From: Macrocystis pyrifera
Lineage: Eukaryota; Sar; Phaeophyceae; Laminariales; Laminariaceae
Direction of reading: 5' to 3'
DNA: 64,000 nucleotides
Assembly: GCA_031763025.1 (NCBI GenBank)
Contig: JASSKH010000007.1
Span: 7,455,930-7,519,929 of the forward strand
Positions 13,001-28,000 of the stretch are shown in pieces. The first letter of the stretch is position 1; each line of letters starts with the position of its first letter. A model generated the notes under the pieces. The model was not told the origin of the DNA. It ran no database searches and saw only the letters and a list, made by a program, of their open reading frames with translations. Made by a program: the position numbers and the translations under genes.

Positions 13001-16000
13001 ACTTCGAGTGGTGGTGGTGCAAATCTTGCGTAATGGGCCGGGTGGCACACAAAATTCTTCTCTGTCTGGCTCCTTGCCGGGGTTTATGTTTTCAGAGTGC
13101 GACATCGAAGCCTGAAGTTCGTTTCGAGAATTTCAACTTTGCGGTGTTTGCCAATGCAAATGCAAAACAAACATGCGAGAGGACGCAAAACGCGCGGAGG
13201 CCTCCATTGCTAGCGATGCTGCCATCCGATCCAATCATTTTACGGCCTTCGTTCACAATGAAAGCACAGATATACATGTGTTGCGTAGACATAAAACGCT
13301 TGGAGGTCTCCTTCGATGCTAGTTGCTGTACGTCGCGATGCCGCCATCCCGTCCACCCGCAACTGGGTGATCGCGTCGCTATCTATCCTCGGACGGCTGG
13401 CGGGCTGGGCAGGTTGGAAAAGCTCTATGGCGAAGCGTGTACGCTACGAGGTAGCACCTTTTTGGCCATATTACGTCTGACCGATTGGGAGTCGTCAACT
13501 CAACAAACTGACTATTAATAACTGCCCAATAATGTCGTTTACTCACCCCAGTATAGTATCCTAAAAAAAACAACAATTACGTTTTGTTCAATTGGTGATG
13601 AGAAGCTCACGGGTCGGGTCAGGTCATCACCCGCGAGAAACGGGTCACTCGCGGGTCGGACCAGCGTGACCCACGAGTTGTTTTCTGCTGGCCCGCGAGT
13701 CGGACCCGGGCATCCGGCTCGCGGATCCGACACTAGAAACACTTCCCGCTTGCTCTCTTACCCGAAGGGTTCTCTCTTACCAATACTCTTGAATGCTCCT
13801 TATGATACGTAATGTAGGTCGGAGGTGGAATACAATTATTCCTGGTAACATACGTACCAGGTATGTATTATTTTGTTTGTTGTATACGTAGGCCAGGAAA
13901 TTATGGATTTTGGGTTCGCCCTTTGGTTTTGGTTTGTTGGGAAACCAGTTTTTTTGGAGTGAGATAGAAAGCTCTCTTGGAGTGAAAAGCCTCAGAAAAA
14001 TCGAGGTGCGCCCCTATTTGTATCGCAGCATGTGTCTACGCAGCGTCGAGAGCAATTGATTCGTACGCCCCACACCTACTTATTGCAGCTATGTATGTAT
14101 GTTTGTATGTATGCTCGATGGCTCACTCCGCTCTATCACTCTGGTCCAAAAATTGTAAGGACGCCCTTTGGGTGTTTCTTGTTGTCCACTTTTTCCTGAA
14201 AGGGTTAATACCAAAAAAACGGTTCTTCTACATTTCCCCGACAGAGGTAGTACGAGTGATATTCGCTGATCGATGGTAAAAAGGCAAGCATTGCTACAAA
14301 AAAAAATGATGGGAGCTCCCCTTCGATGTGAAGCGCGGTGCCCCAACGCTTGTCGTTGTTTCGTTGCGAGCATCACCACGGCAGTTTTTTCGGTCACGAC
14401 AAAGCAGAAGTAGCCAACGCAAAGCAACGCAGACATGCTGTGGGGTTGGTAGGGATGACCTTTATACTGTTTGTAGTAATTGTCGTAGCCTGTCTCAGTC
14501 AGCGCTTTCATGGGGTTGTACGGAAAGATCGAAGGTTCTTGGTTTCCCGAGACCAGTACGTCAGCGCGCTGCGGAGATCAAAGCCGAAACTGAATCGAAA
14601 TCATAAAGTACATATTGCTGGTTAGGAGGAAGAACCTACTGTCTTACTGTTAATATCCTGCTCAGTCAGCAGTAGGCTAGTATTTGTAGGACCTCAGTCA
14701 CGCAGGCCATCAATGGTAGATTCTCAGTCACCGTATATAGGCTATTACCAGTAGATTATCATTTCCAACTTCAGTAGCGCACCCCGACTCAAAAGCAACC
14801 CGAGATATTGTGAGCCCACTACAATAATATTACCGCATCCTTTCCTCCCCCGTGTCGTGCGGGTAGGGTACACGCAACCAGCGCCCGCGTACGTCTACCT
14901 GCTGCGTGGCTACAAGCAGCGTAGCGACTTGAACGACATACCAATACGCAACACATATGGAGCGCCAACGCGGCAGCTCCTGCAGCAGCAGAAAGAGCGT
15001 GGCTTTCGGGAACACTACTTTTATTTTAGTTTGTTGTTATCGTTTATATCTTCGCCATTGTTTTTTTTCTCTCCCTCCTATAGTAGTCGTAACTCAGATC
15101 CGGGGACACATAACAGGCTCTCCCCCCCCCCTCTTCTCCACTACGGTTCGTGCCTCGCATTTTTTATCGCGAGAGTAGACTTAAGCCCTTGCTTCCCCTG
15201 TCGATTCGCGTCGAAATGCCGATCTAACATGTACCGAATCTACAAAAAAAAGGTGAACCATGTGGAAATATGGGCCTTTGAAAATCAACCATGACTGATC
15301 ATAGTGAGCCATTCGCAGTTTCACAGCATCAAGCGCTTACACGTAGACACGCATGGAGGCCGTGACTTTGGAGAGAATCTATGACCAAAAACTGACAGAA
15401 TTAACCCTACACATATTCTATACCGAGCTGAAATAGTAGATTTATTATGACCTTAAATCGTTGAGACACGCACGCGTATGGCTACTGGCAGAATCAACCA
15501 TTTATTATACAGATTTTTGTTTTGTTTATAGGTGAAAGAGTATATGACCTGGCGGCTGAAGCGGAACCGGAAGCGCCTCGATCGCCTGGACAGGGCGGCG
15601 CGTCGCATTCAAGGGACCTTGCGCGCGTACCTCGCCGTGAAAAGGGCTCAGGGCATGCGAGACATCCGAGCCTGCTTGTACATCCAGCGCATCTTCAGGG
15701 GTTGGCGCGGCCGACTGATGTTTCTCGAAGAGTGAGTCCCAAGGCTGCTACAAAACGGACCCGTGTTCGCAAACGCCTTTTATAGTTTAGCGACCACGCA
15801 ACGGCAACGTCTAGTCTTGATTGTTGAAGCAATGTTGATGTATATAGCAACCAGCCACACGCGATGGCAACGTCCGAGGGGAGAGAAAGAGAAAGGGCGA
15901 GGACAACTGATGGGGAGAAGAAAAAACTAGAGTCTTGATCATCAAAGCGTGAATATGTGACAGCTTTAAATAGAAGGTTTTGACACACGCCATCCTCATG

Positions 16001-19000
16001 ATGGGCGTTGCAGTAGACGCACGCGCAAGAACAAAAGGTGTTTCATTCGCGGCGCGTTTGCAACGTGTCTACCTGGTATAGTCAATGGTCACGACGCGAA
16101 GCACTGCTGGCCGGAGGGGAACGCGAAGTGTGTTGGTAGCACGCATTCTACTGCCCGAGAAGGTTCCGCCAATGACAGGGAGAGGTTGGGAGACAGACCT
16201 TGGGGGAACACAAGTATCGATAAGCTTTTCCTTGCACAGTTCAGCAAACGACACATCAGATAAAGACGCTCACAAAGGGGGCGAGAAAAAAGAGCATGCT
16301 CGGCGGCTCGACTACTGTAGCCGTAGACTTCCTACAACATTGCTGCTTGAAGACCCGCCCCGCTCCATGCATGCCATGAGTACGCCTCCCTCCATATGCC
16401 CTCGTCATGGTGACATGAGTCTGCTCGTAAGCCAGAAAACCCAAACATAACAAACACTTCATACACCCTGTGGCCCTGTGGTCATGATGTATCGTCTCCT
16501 ACAACACAACACTCATGATTTCACCCCGACTATCATATACCAGGTACCAATGTGGACTTATATGTGAGGACAGTTTCATATTCGTATTAACGCTTAAATT
16601 TCCGTCAAAAGTGTTGTGTATTTGCCTCTTTTCGACGGTGGTCACCACCGTGAAACTATCGTGGTGCCTTCTCCCGGAGCTCATGTCGCAGTGACGAGCT
16701 CCCGATCCCTGATGTCTGCAGGGGTCGTTGACGGCCGACCGTGCCGAACATTTTTCTCCCGTGTGATTTAGCAAGGAGATGCTGTGTAGATTCTTACGTC
16801 TAGAACTGAGCCAACGTGGCTCTGCACAAGGCAGCCACCCTCGAGGCCTCCTCGTTCCGACTTGTCGGGGTCGCCTGGGGCAACGCTACCGACGACTCTG
16901 AAAATAAACATCGAGTTACGATACCGACGGAGTGTTGTCAGCTCTGTCAAAGGACGAGGTGCACACGTGCGACCCCGAGGCTTAGAACTAGCCAGGATCG
17001 AAGTTGCGTTCTTGGCTTATGGTGTATCCATCCGTGCATGCGCAGTTCTGAGATCTGCGATATATACGTGTGTACGGCCCTGTCTTCCACATTTGAATCG
17101 AAAATAATCCAATCCAAATTAAACACCGAAACATTGTTTTCGCCTCTCTCGTGTCTGCCTGCTTACCTTGTCACCGGTGGGGCGGGCTAGGCTGAGATGC
17201 GTGTGGGCGGCGCAGGTAGTGCAGAGAAACTTCAGGGGGCATGCCTCGAGGCGTTGGTTTCAGCTCCTGCGTCAGCAGCAGGCGGCGTGTGGACACATGC
17301 AGCGCGTGTGGAGGGGTGCGATAGCGAGGGAGCGCGTGCGGGCTACTCGGGGAAACAGGGACCACGCGGCCGCTCTGATGCAGGTTTGACCTATCCCTTG
17401 ACACTACTGCTACGTATGTACCTACCACGTTCGTTGTGTGCTTTCGGCACGCCGCAGTGCTACTGAAAACGGTTGATCTTTGGGGTCGACAAAAATAATT
17501 TGATAAATCTTGATATGGGGAGCGCACACGAATCACAATATTATTGAAGTACGAGAGAATTTTGGGTTTTGTATATATGTATGGAAGCAGAGTGTTAACC
17601 AGACCAAGGTAGGGTAAAACTGAGATTTTTCTTCGAGCCTGGACACCAAGTGTTATAATTCTTGACATCGGACCGCCCACTGTACTGTTTTCGGCGGGCG
17701 GCGCAGCTTTTTTTCGTTTGATGGCAAGGGTTTCGCCTCGTGTCTATTCGGCAGGTGCAATGGTGTCGGTTATTGAATGGGCAAATATAAGCGTTCTCCA
17801 CCACTGCATACTATCTACGTAGCTAGCACTGAGTGAGTCTCCCATCCCCCTCTCGACTGCGTGAGATTCCCCCCCCCCCCCTTCCCGCTCTTTGTGATAC
17901 TGCACTGCACTGTACGGTGCACATTTCTTGATGGGGGAACGTCGCTTCTAGATGCTGTACTGCACTGTACGGTGCACATTTCTTGATAGGGGAACGTCGC
18001 TTCCAAATTCCATCTAGAAAATCGTGACTCCCGCCTTTTTTATATCTGCACTTACCACGCCGCATTACACCGCGCTAAGAATACGCCGCATCCACGTTAT
18101 GCCACACCTCGCCACGCCTCACGCCGTGTGTATCTCACGAAAACCTGAACAAAAAAACTGCAGGCCCTATGGAGGGGCGTGTCAGGGCGTCGGTACACCT
18201 TCCGCTGCCGCGAGGAAAAGTACAACGCCATCACCATCCAGCGAGTCTTTCGCGGCCACACGGGGCGGCGACGCGCCGGGCGCGAGCGCGACAAGTACCT
18301 CTTCTCAAAGAGCCAGAGCCAGGGGATAGAGTTCGGCCGGCAGATGCTGCTCGAGCACAAGTTGCACGCGACGCGACTCCAGAGCGACGTACAGCTGCTG
18401 ACGGGGGAGAAAGTCGGGGCCGAGGAAGCCGTGGAGGCGATGATGGAGGAGATAAGCGAGTTCGAGGAGGCCGTCGCTGTGCTGGAGCGGGAGATGCACC
18501 AGCTTTCGAAGATTGAGACGGAGGCGGTGGGAGTTCTGGATGAAGAGGCCCGGTGAGTTAGTCGTCGTCGTCGTCGTCGTCGTCGGCAGTTGGGGTTGAA
18601 AAAGAATGAACCCCCTAAGGCTAGTAGCTTTTCCCGCAAGAAGACCTTTTCTCTTTCCTCCCGCTTTGCTCTATTTCGAGCCGATTCGCCAGCGATGTTT
18701 GTTTCATAACGCGGATGGGGCTGTAAAAAGAATCCTACCCGAATTCCAGGTACTCTGTTCCCTGAAAAAAAGGGGAGTGAAGTTTTACAAAAGGGGGGGG
18801 TGAAGACGCTGTTGGAGATCCATCCTCAAACTATGGTTTGACGTGATAAACTGTTAGTCGGTCGTACCGCGTTGGTGTATACCAGGTTTGAGTCACCAGT
18901 CGCTACGCTATGTTGTTTCGTTTGCCACCCGACAATGTGAGCAGGAGCTTCAACGTCGATCACTCATGAACATTCCCCGACGAAAAGCATCAACTTTGTG

Positions 19001-22000
19001 ATCTGCCAAAACCGTACAGATGTGTTGATGGTACCTGGTATTGTCGTTTTGATACAAAATCTCGGCGATCAAAGCCGGGGGGGGGGCGCGTGTAGTTTTC
19101 TACCACTCCGTCCGGTAATGTCAACATTTTTTTTTTTTGCTGTAAAAAATTATACTAAACGCTCCTTGTGTTTCCGGACAGATTGGTATGTGTCCAAGGG
19201 TCGCTTCGAAGTCCCTTTTCTAACCTCGGCTTGCGGATGCTCCGCGTGAGGGTTCTTGCATAACATACCGATGCCAGCGAATGCGCACTTCGGAATGGAG
19301 CAGTCGTTTCGAGCAGTGCGTGCAGCTCTTGTCCCGAGAATGAAATGATCGTTTGGAAATAAGTGTGAATACACAAACGGCGCACATATTGATGGGCATG
19401 CCGGACGGCAAACGCGAACGCACTTGGGATATCGCGCTTACGGACCAATTTGGTGCACACACAAGCCGTGAGATCGCGTGGCAAGTTCCTCGTGTGCACA
19501 CTGCACCAAAACGCGGGTACGCCGCACGTACACTCTTCAAGCGCCCGCTTGCACAAGAACCTACCGCTGCCTGTGCACACCTAAATCGCGTCAATACACC
19601 CAGGGCCCGAACTGACATAATCACCCATCGTCGCCGCTCACATACAAACCGCGTGTACCCACGGGCTCGTACTTGCTTGCACGGCATAAACACTTACCAT
19701 TCCGCACGCAAAAACCGCGTCGATATACACCCAGGCTCGAACTACGAGAGCAGAAGGTTCGTTTGGACAAGGAGTTTGGAGAAATGCTAGGCAAGATCGC
19801 GGACCGTAAGGACCGGCTGCTTCATATGGAGAGGAAGCTTGCCGCACTGGACAGGACTCGCCTCGGCAAAGAGGTACGATCCACAGTATCTCTCCGGGGG
19901 GCGGCGCGGGGGGTCGTGCTCATTTGTTGCTTGCCTTAGTCATGTGACCATTGACCACGCATCCCTTTCGAGACGGAGCTCCGGGTGGGGACGGGGGAGG
20001 GCGGGGTTTCTATTGTACCTGTGGTTTCGCTGCGTAGTATTGTAGCTTTTCAACGAAGTTTCGGGGTCGCTCGGGCACATCTCACGCAAGACCACGGCCA
20101 TCAGATTAACTGTGTAAACGCGACCGCACGATACCCCGCTGAAAGTACTGTCTTGTCTTCATCTCGATGAGTGCGTGAAGGTTAAGGTCGGGGGGGATGA
20201 AGCAGAGCCCACGTCTTTCAGACTGAACCCTAGGTAAAACTCTTTAATGAATCGGTCGATGTTTTTGTCGAAGTTGACGTGCGGCGTGTATCACGATGTG
20301 TAGCGTGCACGAAGGTGGGTCGAGGGGGAGAGGTTAGCGCACGAAACCGACTGGTGAAGACAGCACAACTTTTGATCGCGCCAGATACGGTCCTAGCTAG
20401 CGTATGACGGAGTAGGGCTGTACAAAAGGGGAGTGTGTTATTTTGTTCCGCTCGTAAGAAACGATCTTGATGTCCTTTCACTCGACAGAACGGGCTATAT
20501 ATGACGTTGGGAAAATAACGCACTCGATGCGAGTTAGATTTAGACTTGAAGGATACGATACTACGGTGTGCCCGACAATCCGAAAAGGAAAAGTTATTCG
20601 GAATGTAGCGCTAATGAAATGCGTCGGCTGCCGTTACCCAGTGTAGTACTTCAGTATTCAAGGCTCAGAAAAGGAACGCTGAAGGTGGTATTCCAAGACC
20701 AAAGGCACATCGGACCAGGAATAACATGCACCACCGTCACGCGTGAAACTTGTGCGCAACCTAGCCTTCGAACTGCTATATGCGCGAGAATGGCCTTCGA
20801 TTACAAATTGTCCTCGAATCTGAAGAAAGAAAAAAAAGTAGAATGTTTAAAGCTTGGGGAGTCTGAGATTATAAAGCTTGGAAAAAATTGAAGTATTCAG
20901 CGGCAACTCCTGTTTCCCCTCGGACGCAAGTCGCTCGCGAGGGTAGAAACCGTATTTACCAGACGTTGCGCGCAATAAAGAGAAAGGGAAGTGGACATAA
21001 AACAGGGGGGGGGGGGGGAGACGAAGCAACGGTACACAAAGTACGCGCAGACAGCGTGGATAAAACGCGGAAACGAATATCGTTTGTTCATCTCGGACGT
21101 TTCACAGAGGAAGCTGCGACGGACCATTTTCGTAGAAACGTATTATAATCGTATAATATGTATTCTAGACCGCTGCCAACTCCATCCAACACGAGAAGGG
21201 GGGCACTTCATTTTCCGCAACCTCTCGGTTTCTCAGCCAACGGCTTCGCTGTCGTTGGGCGCTCCTGTAGACACGTCACCCTCTCCCCTGACTTCCTACT
21301 CGACTCAAAGCCCCAGTTGTTTCTCCAGCGGCAAACATGGATGACCTCTCTGAATATTTGCCTTTTCACCCCCCCCCCCCCCAACGCTCGCGCCGACCAG
21401 GAGGAGCTGAGGACCTTGGAGAGAAAGTTGGTGGTTCTGCTGGAGGAGCAGCAGCGGGAGCTCGAGAGCATCCGCCGCCGACAAGAAAAAAAAGGGGGTG
21501 CTTTTGTTAAAAGCGTCCGGGGATGGCGGCGGTGGCGGTTGGGGAGGAGGAGGAGGAGGCAACGACCCTATTATGGGCATGCCCGGTGGCGTCGGAGGGC
21601 CATCGGCCAAAGACAAGCGTCAGGCGGCTCAACTCATGCAGTCGACGGAGACGCTGATGAAGTTCGGGTTCATGTCCATGTCGATGACCTACTTCAGCAG
21701 CCTCAACATGATCCGCGCCATGCGCAGCGTCGGGGCCACGGACACGGTAATGGCTACCCTCGCGCACAACGCCAACGCTAATGGTGCTGGTGGTGGAGGC
21801 GGCGGTGGGGCTGGCGGCGCTGGTGGTGGTGGTGGGGATGATGGACGGGCATTAGCTCTCGAACAGAACGAGAAGCTAGGAGCGGAGCCTTTCCGGCCGT
21901 CTCTCAAGCCCGGCCAGCTTCCGGGGCAAGAGTCGCTCGCCGTTTCCGCGTGGAGTGTTGACGATGTTGCTCGGTGGTTGCAGGCGAGTGTGGTTTCCTA

Positions 22001-25000
22001 ACCTCCTTCCTTTTTGAAGACTTCCGTTGTCACGGCGAGATATCGTCCCCTTAAGAACAAAAGAAAAATCAAATACACCCCTCTGTCCCTAACTAAAACG
22101 ATCACTTTTTAATTAGTATTAATACCAAATGGTCTTCTTACTTGAGGAAAGAGTGGAAAATAAGCTTCTAGGGTGGATCCATTTTTGGCTATAGCAGGGA
22201 GAGGGGTAATATTGCCGTAGTTTAGGACGCATTTGAATCCGCATGTCTTGTTCGCATGAGCAACCGGCGAGGATGTCGCCCGGCCCCGCGGTAGTCTATG
22301 TTCAGTTTTCCCTGAGCGTCCGGTTAAGGACGGCGGCGCGCCCCGCCCCCCATCTCGACCGAATGTTTCAGCGCTTGGCGTTTCATTTATATTGTCTTCA
22401 ATCATATCGGCCATCCCTGTACTTACACGTCAAGGCGTGTACATAAACAGTGTAAACCCTGACTGTCCTGAGGAACATCTTCGCGTTGAAGGATGGGCAC
22501 CTAGATCAACGTGTAGGGTCTGTCCGACGCTGCTTGATATTTTTTGGGCAGTAAATCTTCATCGCAAGAGAAGGCGCTTGCGTGTGATCCGTTCGCAAGC
22601 ATGCCCTTAAGACCTTCGCCTGGAACAGTACTGGCCTGTTTTGCCCAAAGTCTTTCGGATTCGTGTATACCCTCCACAGCACGGGTGGGGTGGTACTAGA
22701 AATTACCCAACGTTTGCGTCGTGAGAAACCAGGGAGAAAAGTATCGATCGTCTGACCCGAACATACCTGGCACAAAGTAGCTACTCGGAATGCCGAGTCC
22801 GGCTCATCAAGCGGCTCTCACGAGCACACAACGAGTACTCATAGCTACGTACATGCGTGGCGTAGAACAGGCGCGTGCTTGCGTACGTACGTATGTATCA
22901 TCGGGGTAGAATCTGAAAAATTCTGGGGCCTCTCATGTAAGGGCCTCTATACCCGCCGTAGGCCGTAGCACCCAACAACCGACTTTGATTTCAAAACAAC
23001 TGTTGAGCTAATAAGCTTGATACGCAATCCCACGGTGCTACGAAGCTATGAGTCTACCGTGTAAACAAGGTACACACCGACTTTGATGACAAAACAAAAG
23101 TAGGTGAGCTACGCTAAAGCTCCAATCGCAATCCCCATGGTGCTATTGTAGACGTAGCTACGTAAGTGACAAGGCGCCCATCGGGTCCAGGGGTTAGTGA
23201 GGAATATTTGGACTATATTATATGCAATTGAAACTCCTACCGTAGCACGGCTCTTGAACCATGCCTCTACAGCGCGGTAGCACGCCTCTACAGTGCGGTA
23301 GCAGGCCTCCAGTGCGCTATTCTAGTGCGATAGCATACCTCTACAGTGCGGTATACAGTGCGGTTGTATGCCTCACGGTATACGGTGAGGTTACTCTACA
23401 GTGCAGTATTTGGTGCGACTCTGGAGCAAGAACGTTCCACGGAACGTTCTCTTGCCTCCTATTCTCCGGAACCCTCCGGGAGCGCGTTCAAACCAGGAAG
23501 GGGACGATGACATAGGCATTTTTTTGAAAATGAAATACATGGAAAAAAGGTATTGAGCACCCAAATTTTGGAGTTGTCTCTATTAGGAGTAGCGACGGTG
23601 CTGCGTATGTCTCGCAAGGTATGCGCGGTTGAATGGTCATGTGACTAAGACAAGCAACAAGTAAGTCGACGCCGTCACTCGTATGTAAGAAAGTCTACAT
23701 CACAAGCGATTCTTAGTAGGATGCAGGTAACCCTTCATGCGACTCGCCGAACACCTCATGGCGCTACGTGCTTGGTGCGAGCAATGTCTGCCCCTGGTCC
23801 GTGCAAAAACCCGACGTGCTCCGCAGCGACATTGTAGGGATGCGAAGGTCTATGGTCATACGACTTGCATGCCAATGAATGCACCCCCTTCCACGACCAC
23901 GGTCATGCATGACATGAGTGCACCCCCCCCCCCCTTCCCGTGTGACCCCGCGTCCCCCTCCCTGCCCCTCACGCCCCCTCCTCTTCCCCCCTTCCCTTCT
24001 CATCCCCCCCCCCCTCACCCCTCCCTCCCCTGCTTCCCCTCAGACGCTAAGCTTGACCCAGTATCAGGAGGCGTTTATAGCGGCAGCCGTCGATGGGGCT
24101 TTCCTGTACGACCTGAACGACGACGACCTCAAGAGCAGTCTCGGCGTGGAGCACCGCCTGCACCGGAAGAAGATTCTGAACTCTATCAACCGGCTTAAGG
24201 CCGTCGAGGCTGAACGGGCTCGATCGGTCCCTCTCACGGTGATGAACACTTTAAGGTTTTTGTTTCTATTTCCTTTTGTTTTCGTTTGGTTCTTTACGCG
24301 GGAAAACACGCACGTTCACGAAGAAGAGCGGAGTTAGAATCGTATGTATACCAGATAGGTAGGAAGTGAAGCTACGAGGTTAGATACGACAAATTCATTA
24401 ACAGATGTATAGAGGAGGACATGATAGTATTGTAGTCACAGTAAAAAAAAAGTACCATTCTGGCCGGGAACATAGCTACCGTTTGAAATAGACTTTGGAT
24501 ATGAAACATGAGTATTCCAAACGGCCAAAGTGGTATCTTGACAAAAGGGGGGGAGGGGTACTCGACATCATAAAAGGGGGCGGGGGTGAAATAATGACTT
24601 AACATTTGTTCTTGGGAGACACCACTTTGAGTTTAGGAGATCCAAACCAGAGTCCATACCAGTACTATGCTTCCGCCAGAGTGATAAATCTTATCTGTAT
24701 AGAGTTAAAAAGAGGTGCCAAAAATATAAAATTGCGTACCAGGTAACTTTTTTTTTATGGAAGCGAGATCGGAACAACGCCACCATGTGTTTATCACTGA
24801 CTGCGACACCTTCCCCACCCCCCCAATAAAACGAATCGCGGTGGTCCTGCATAAACTGCCGGTATCACGGCGGCGGCGGCACAAAAAAAATAAGATGGCA
24901 CGGATACCCTGGGTTCTTGTGTCAAGCTGCCCCAGTTTATCCGTTCGCTCCAAAACAAACGCCTTCTCCGACAGTACATACCCCTTCCTGGTTGCCTCGC

Positions 25001-28000
25001 GCAGACCAGAATTAATGCACTTATAGCTCAATAGGAAACCTCGGCTATGTGATAACGATGCCTTTCTTTCAATTCCTCACACCGATAACATATTCTCCCT
25101 CACGTGTCAAAAGGCGGCGACAAGCCGACAACCATCGTCGGGCTCGTCAGAACCCTTCCACGACCACGTGTTCGATCAGACCGTGCTAGGCGACGCTAGC
25201 GAGGCCATGGGCAGGGTGAGGACGGCCGACGGTGGTGGTGGTGGGGGCGGGGGGGACCCATCGGGGAACGGGGCGGCTGTCGCGGTGCCGATAAATTTCA
25301 AGGAGCTTGTGGTGTTGACACGCCGAGGTGAGAGTGTTGTCAGCGACGTTTTCTTGGAGCTTACACTTACTGATGCTTGCGTGTATTGCTGTGCTTGTGT
25401 GTGTCCAAGCGATTTGTTTGTTCTCTTCGTAGGGATTTTTCGGAGAACATCTCAGCAAGTAAATACACACAACAAGCCCGTATCACGCAATGTTTTGTTT
25501 TTTTTTCTCGTGTGGGCAGGGATATTTGTGCGCGCATGCGTGCGTGCATGCGTGAGTGTGTGTGTTCACGCGGTTTCATGCTCGCTAGGGATGCATCGCA
25601 AACACGTCATGAAGGAAGTGTAAACAACTTTTGCACACGAGCACTCGAAGTATCATAGCAGGCTACGCGGGGGGGGGGGGGGTTGTGCATGGATGTGCTC
25701 TACCATGGTCCTGGGAGACAAGGCGAAATGCACACAAAGTTGAGTTGGATGTCCATGCGTACAATAAGCTCTTTATTTTAATCTCCTGCTGTGGGTATTT
25801 TGACCTCTTTGAAACTCAACCCCCTGGTTTTAGGAGGCACACTACTTGAAAGGAGAGAGGGAATATTTCCGAAGTAAAATTAAACGGTTCAGCGGCCGAC
25901 CTACTTTTGCGTTCAAGGACCAAACCAGTTTCGGCGGGGCTTAACCAAGAAATGTGCTTGTTAAGTTGCGGCGTTCTCCGAAAATGGAACGAAAATAAAA
26001 TGTGCCCTGTCGCGCATGCGAGCAGGAGGAGGTCGGTGTTTTGTAACAAAACCGTAAGGAAGCCTTAACCTGTCGAAACACAAACACTATGTCGAAAGCA
26101 CAGGCAACTACCGTATATCACGGAAGACTCTATCAACATCTCCCCCCAGTGGGATGGAAATCAGAACCTAGTTTCTCTAAAAACCAGGGGGGCGCACCCA
26201 ACGAAGTATGGCGTTTTTTTTTGGGGGGGGGGAACATCTCGTCGAGATATTTCAATGGTTGCGCCCTCCCCGTTATCGAGAGAAAATCAGCTTTTTGAAA
26301 CTCGCCCGCGGGGTGAGGGGGATGCTATTTTTTCGCATGTGTGATACGGCGGTGGTGTGTTATCTTATCACCCGGTGTGATACGGTGATGTGTAATCTTA
26401 CCACACGTGTTGTACGGTGGTGTGTTGTCTGATCGCACGTGTGATACGGTGGTGTGTTGCCTTATCATACGCGTGATGCGGTACTCTCTCCAGAGCGTTT
26501 TGCCCCCTACAACAGGTGCGGCAGCTCGCGAAGATGATCTTCGACCAAGAAAGTGGCTTGTTAAGGTTTTTATTTGCCCTATAAAATATTATACTCGTGG
26601 GGTGCCGGAGAGGACAGCCACGGTGCACATTGGGTATGCGAGACAATTATCGTGCTGCTACGTAGTATTACCACGTACATGCGATGAATGTTGTGAGTCG
26701 GCATGTTGTGTACATGTGGCTGCAATCCGCGCCGTCATGATGATGTTTTTTATTCTTCTTTTTTCCCGGATGTTTTCGTGCGAAAACGTGCACAGGCAAG
26801 TACAAGCAGATTCGCGAGATATTGGAGCCTCTGCCCGATCGGCGGTTCGACAGCAACATTGTTCGCGTGCCGTACGTACCCGACTACGGCACTGCGTACG
26901 TGGAAGCTTATGAGCAGGTACTGTGAGCGATCAACAGGCGGGGTTGAGGGGGCTTTGTATCTCTCCAAACGAAACAAGGAAACTTCAATAATATTCGTTT
27001 ACTGCAGAAATTGCTGTGCTTGCCTTTATCCAACATTTTGCACGCATGAGTTTCATTCAACGCTGATATTATGTCAGTGATTGACGCTTCTCTACCGCAG
27101 TAGAGTCAGCACTCTTAAGTCGCTGCTGGTGTAACATAGCTTGCACAGAGAAGAAGTATTCCACACGAGCAACAAGTAGCACGTACGTGTGCTGTACAGC
27201 TGTAACAGTAGGATACTGCGATAAACAGCAGAGTTCCAGAGGCGACCCAGTCGACCCTGTGCCACCGCAACGTACCGCCGTGTGCTGTAGGTATCTGTAG
27301 TAACCTGTGACAGCAGTACTGCTTGTACCTGTACTAGTATAAATGTTCGACAAATCTCACCTATAATCGTCGTAGCACGTTGGTCATACGAGTATGGTGT
27401 CGGTTTGTAGAAAGTGACGGTTTCATTATTTTGACGGTTTCATATTATCGGGAAAGTCTCATGACCACTGACTACCGACAACCGGAGTCCCACGACCCTA
27501 CGAGTACACGCCGTCGTATTATGTAGTAGATAGTCTTGTTCTTGATAGTTTTTGGGGTCTTGACTTTTTGCTCAACGAGATGCATCCATCGGGCACCGAG
27601 CCCCACCGATTACTCTTGTCATCTGCAGCTCTTCTTCACGAGCACCAACGCACATAAACAACGCTAGGGTTCCCAGCACAATACCTTCTCCAGAGCTGAG
27701 CTCACATCACATTCACAGGACTAGCCTAACCGCGATTCGAGCACTTTTGCCTCTCTTTGGTATCACACATCAGCCACTAGTCCAATCAACATCAACACAT
27801 TCAACGAAAGAAAAATAAATCAAGGGAGACCAAAAAAAGGAAAACCTCGTACCTACGTTTTAAAAAAATGTGATCGTCTCCTACAAAAAAAAAACGAATA
27901 TAATTACCGGTCGTGAGTCTACCTTGATAGTATAAACATGAGCATATAATAATAATTTCACTCCTTTACAACCCTATACTACTTCATACAACTATGGCCG

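Noticed and set aside
12871..13518. 215-codon open frame in an intron
   Set aside because: No recognisable motif, no splice or coding character, and not in phase with the neighbouring exons. Chance openness is likely.
14867..15010. Exon-like stretch YTQPAPAYVYLLRGYKQRSD after an AG
   Set aside because: It needs the wrong phase after exon 5 and has no donor, and exon 5 joins exon 6 in phase directly (EEFPE-VKEYM).
26520..26566. Possible exon VRQLAKMIFDQESGLL with a cag acceptor
   Set aside because: No suitable donor, and exons 12 and 13 already join in phase around it.
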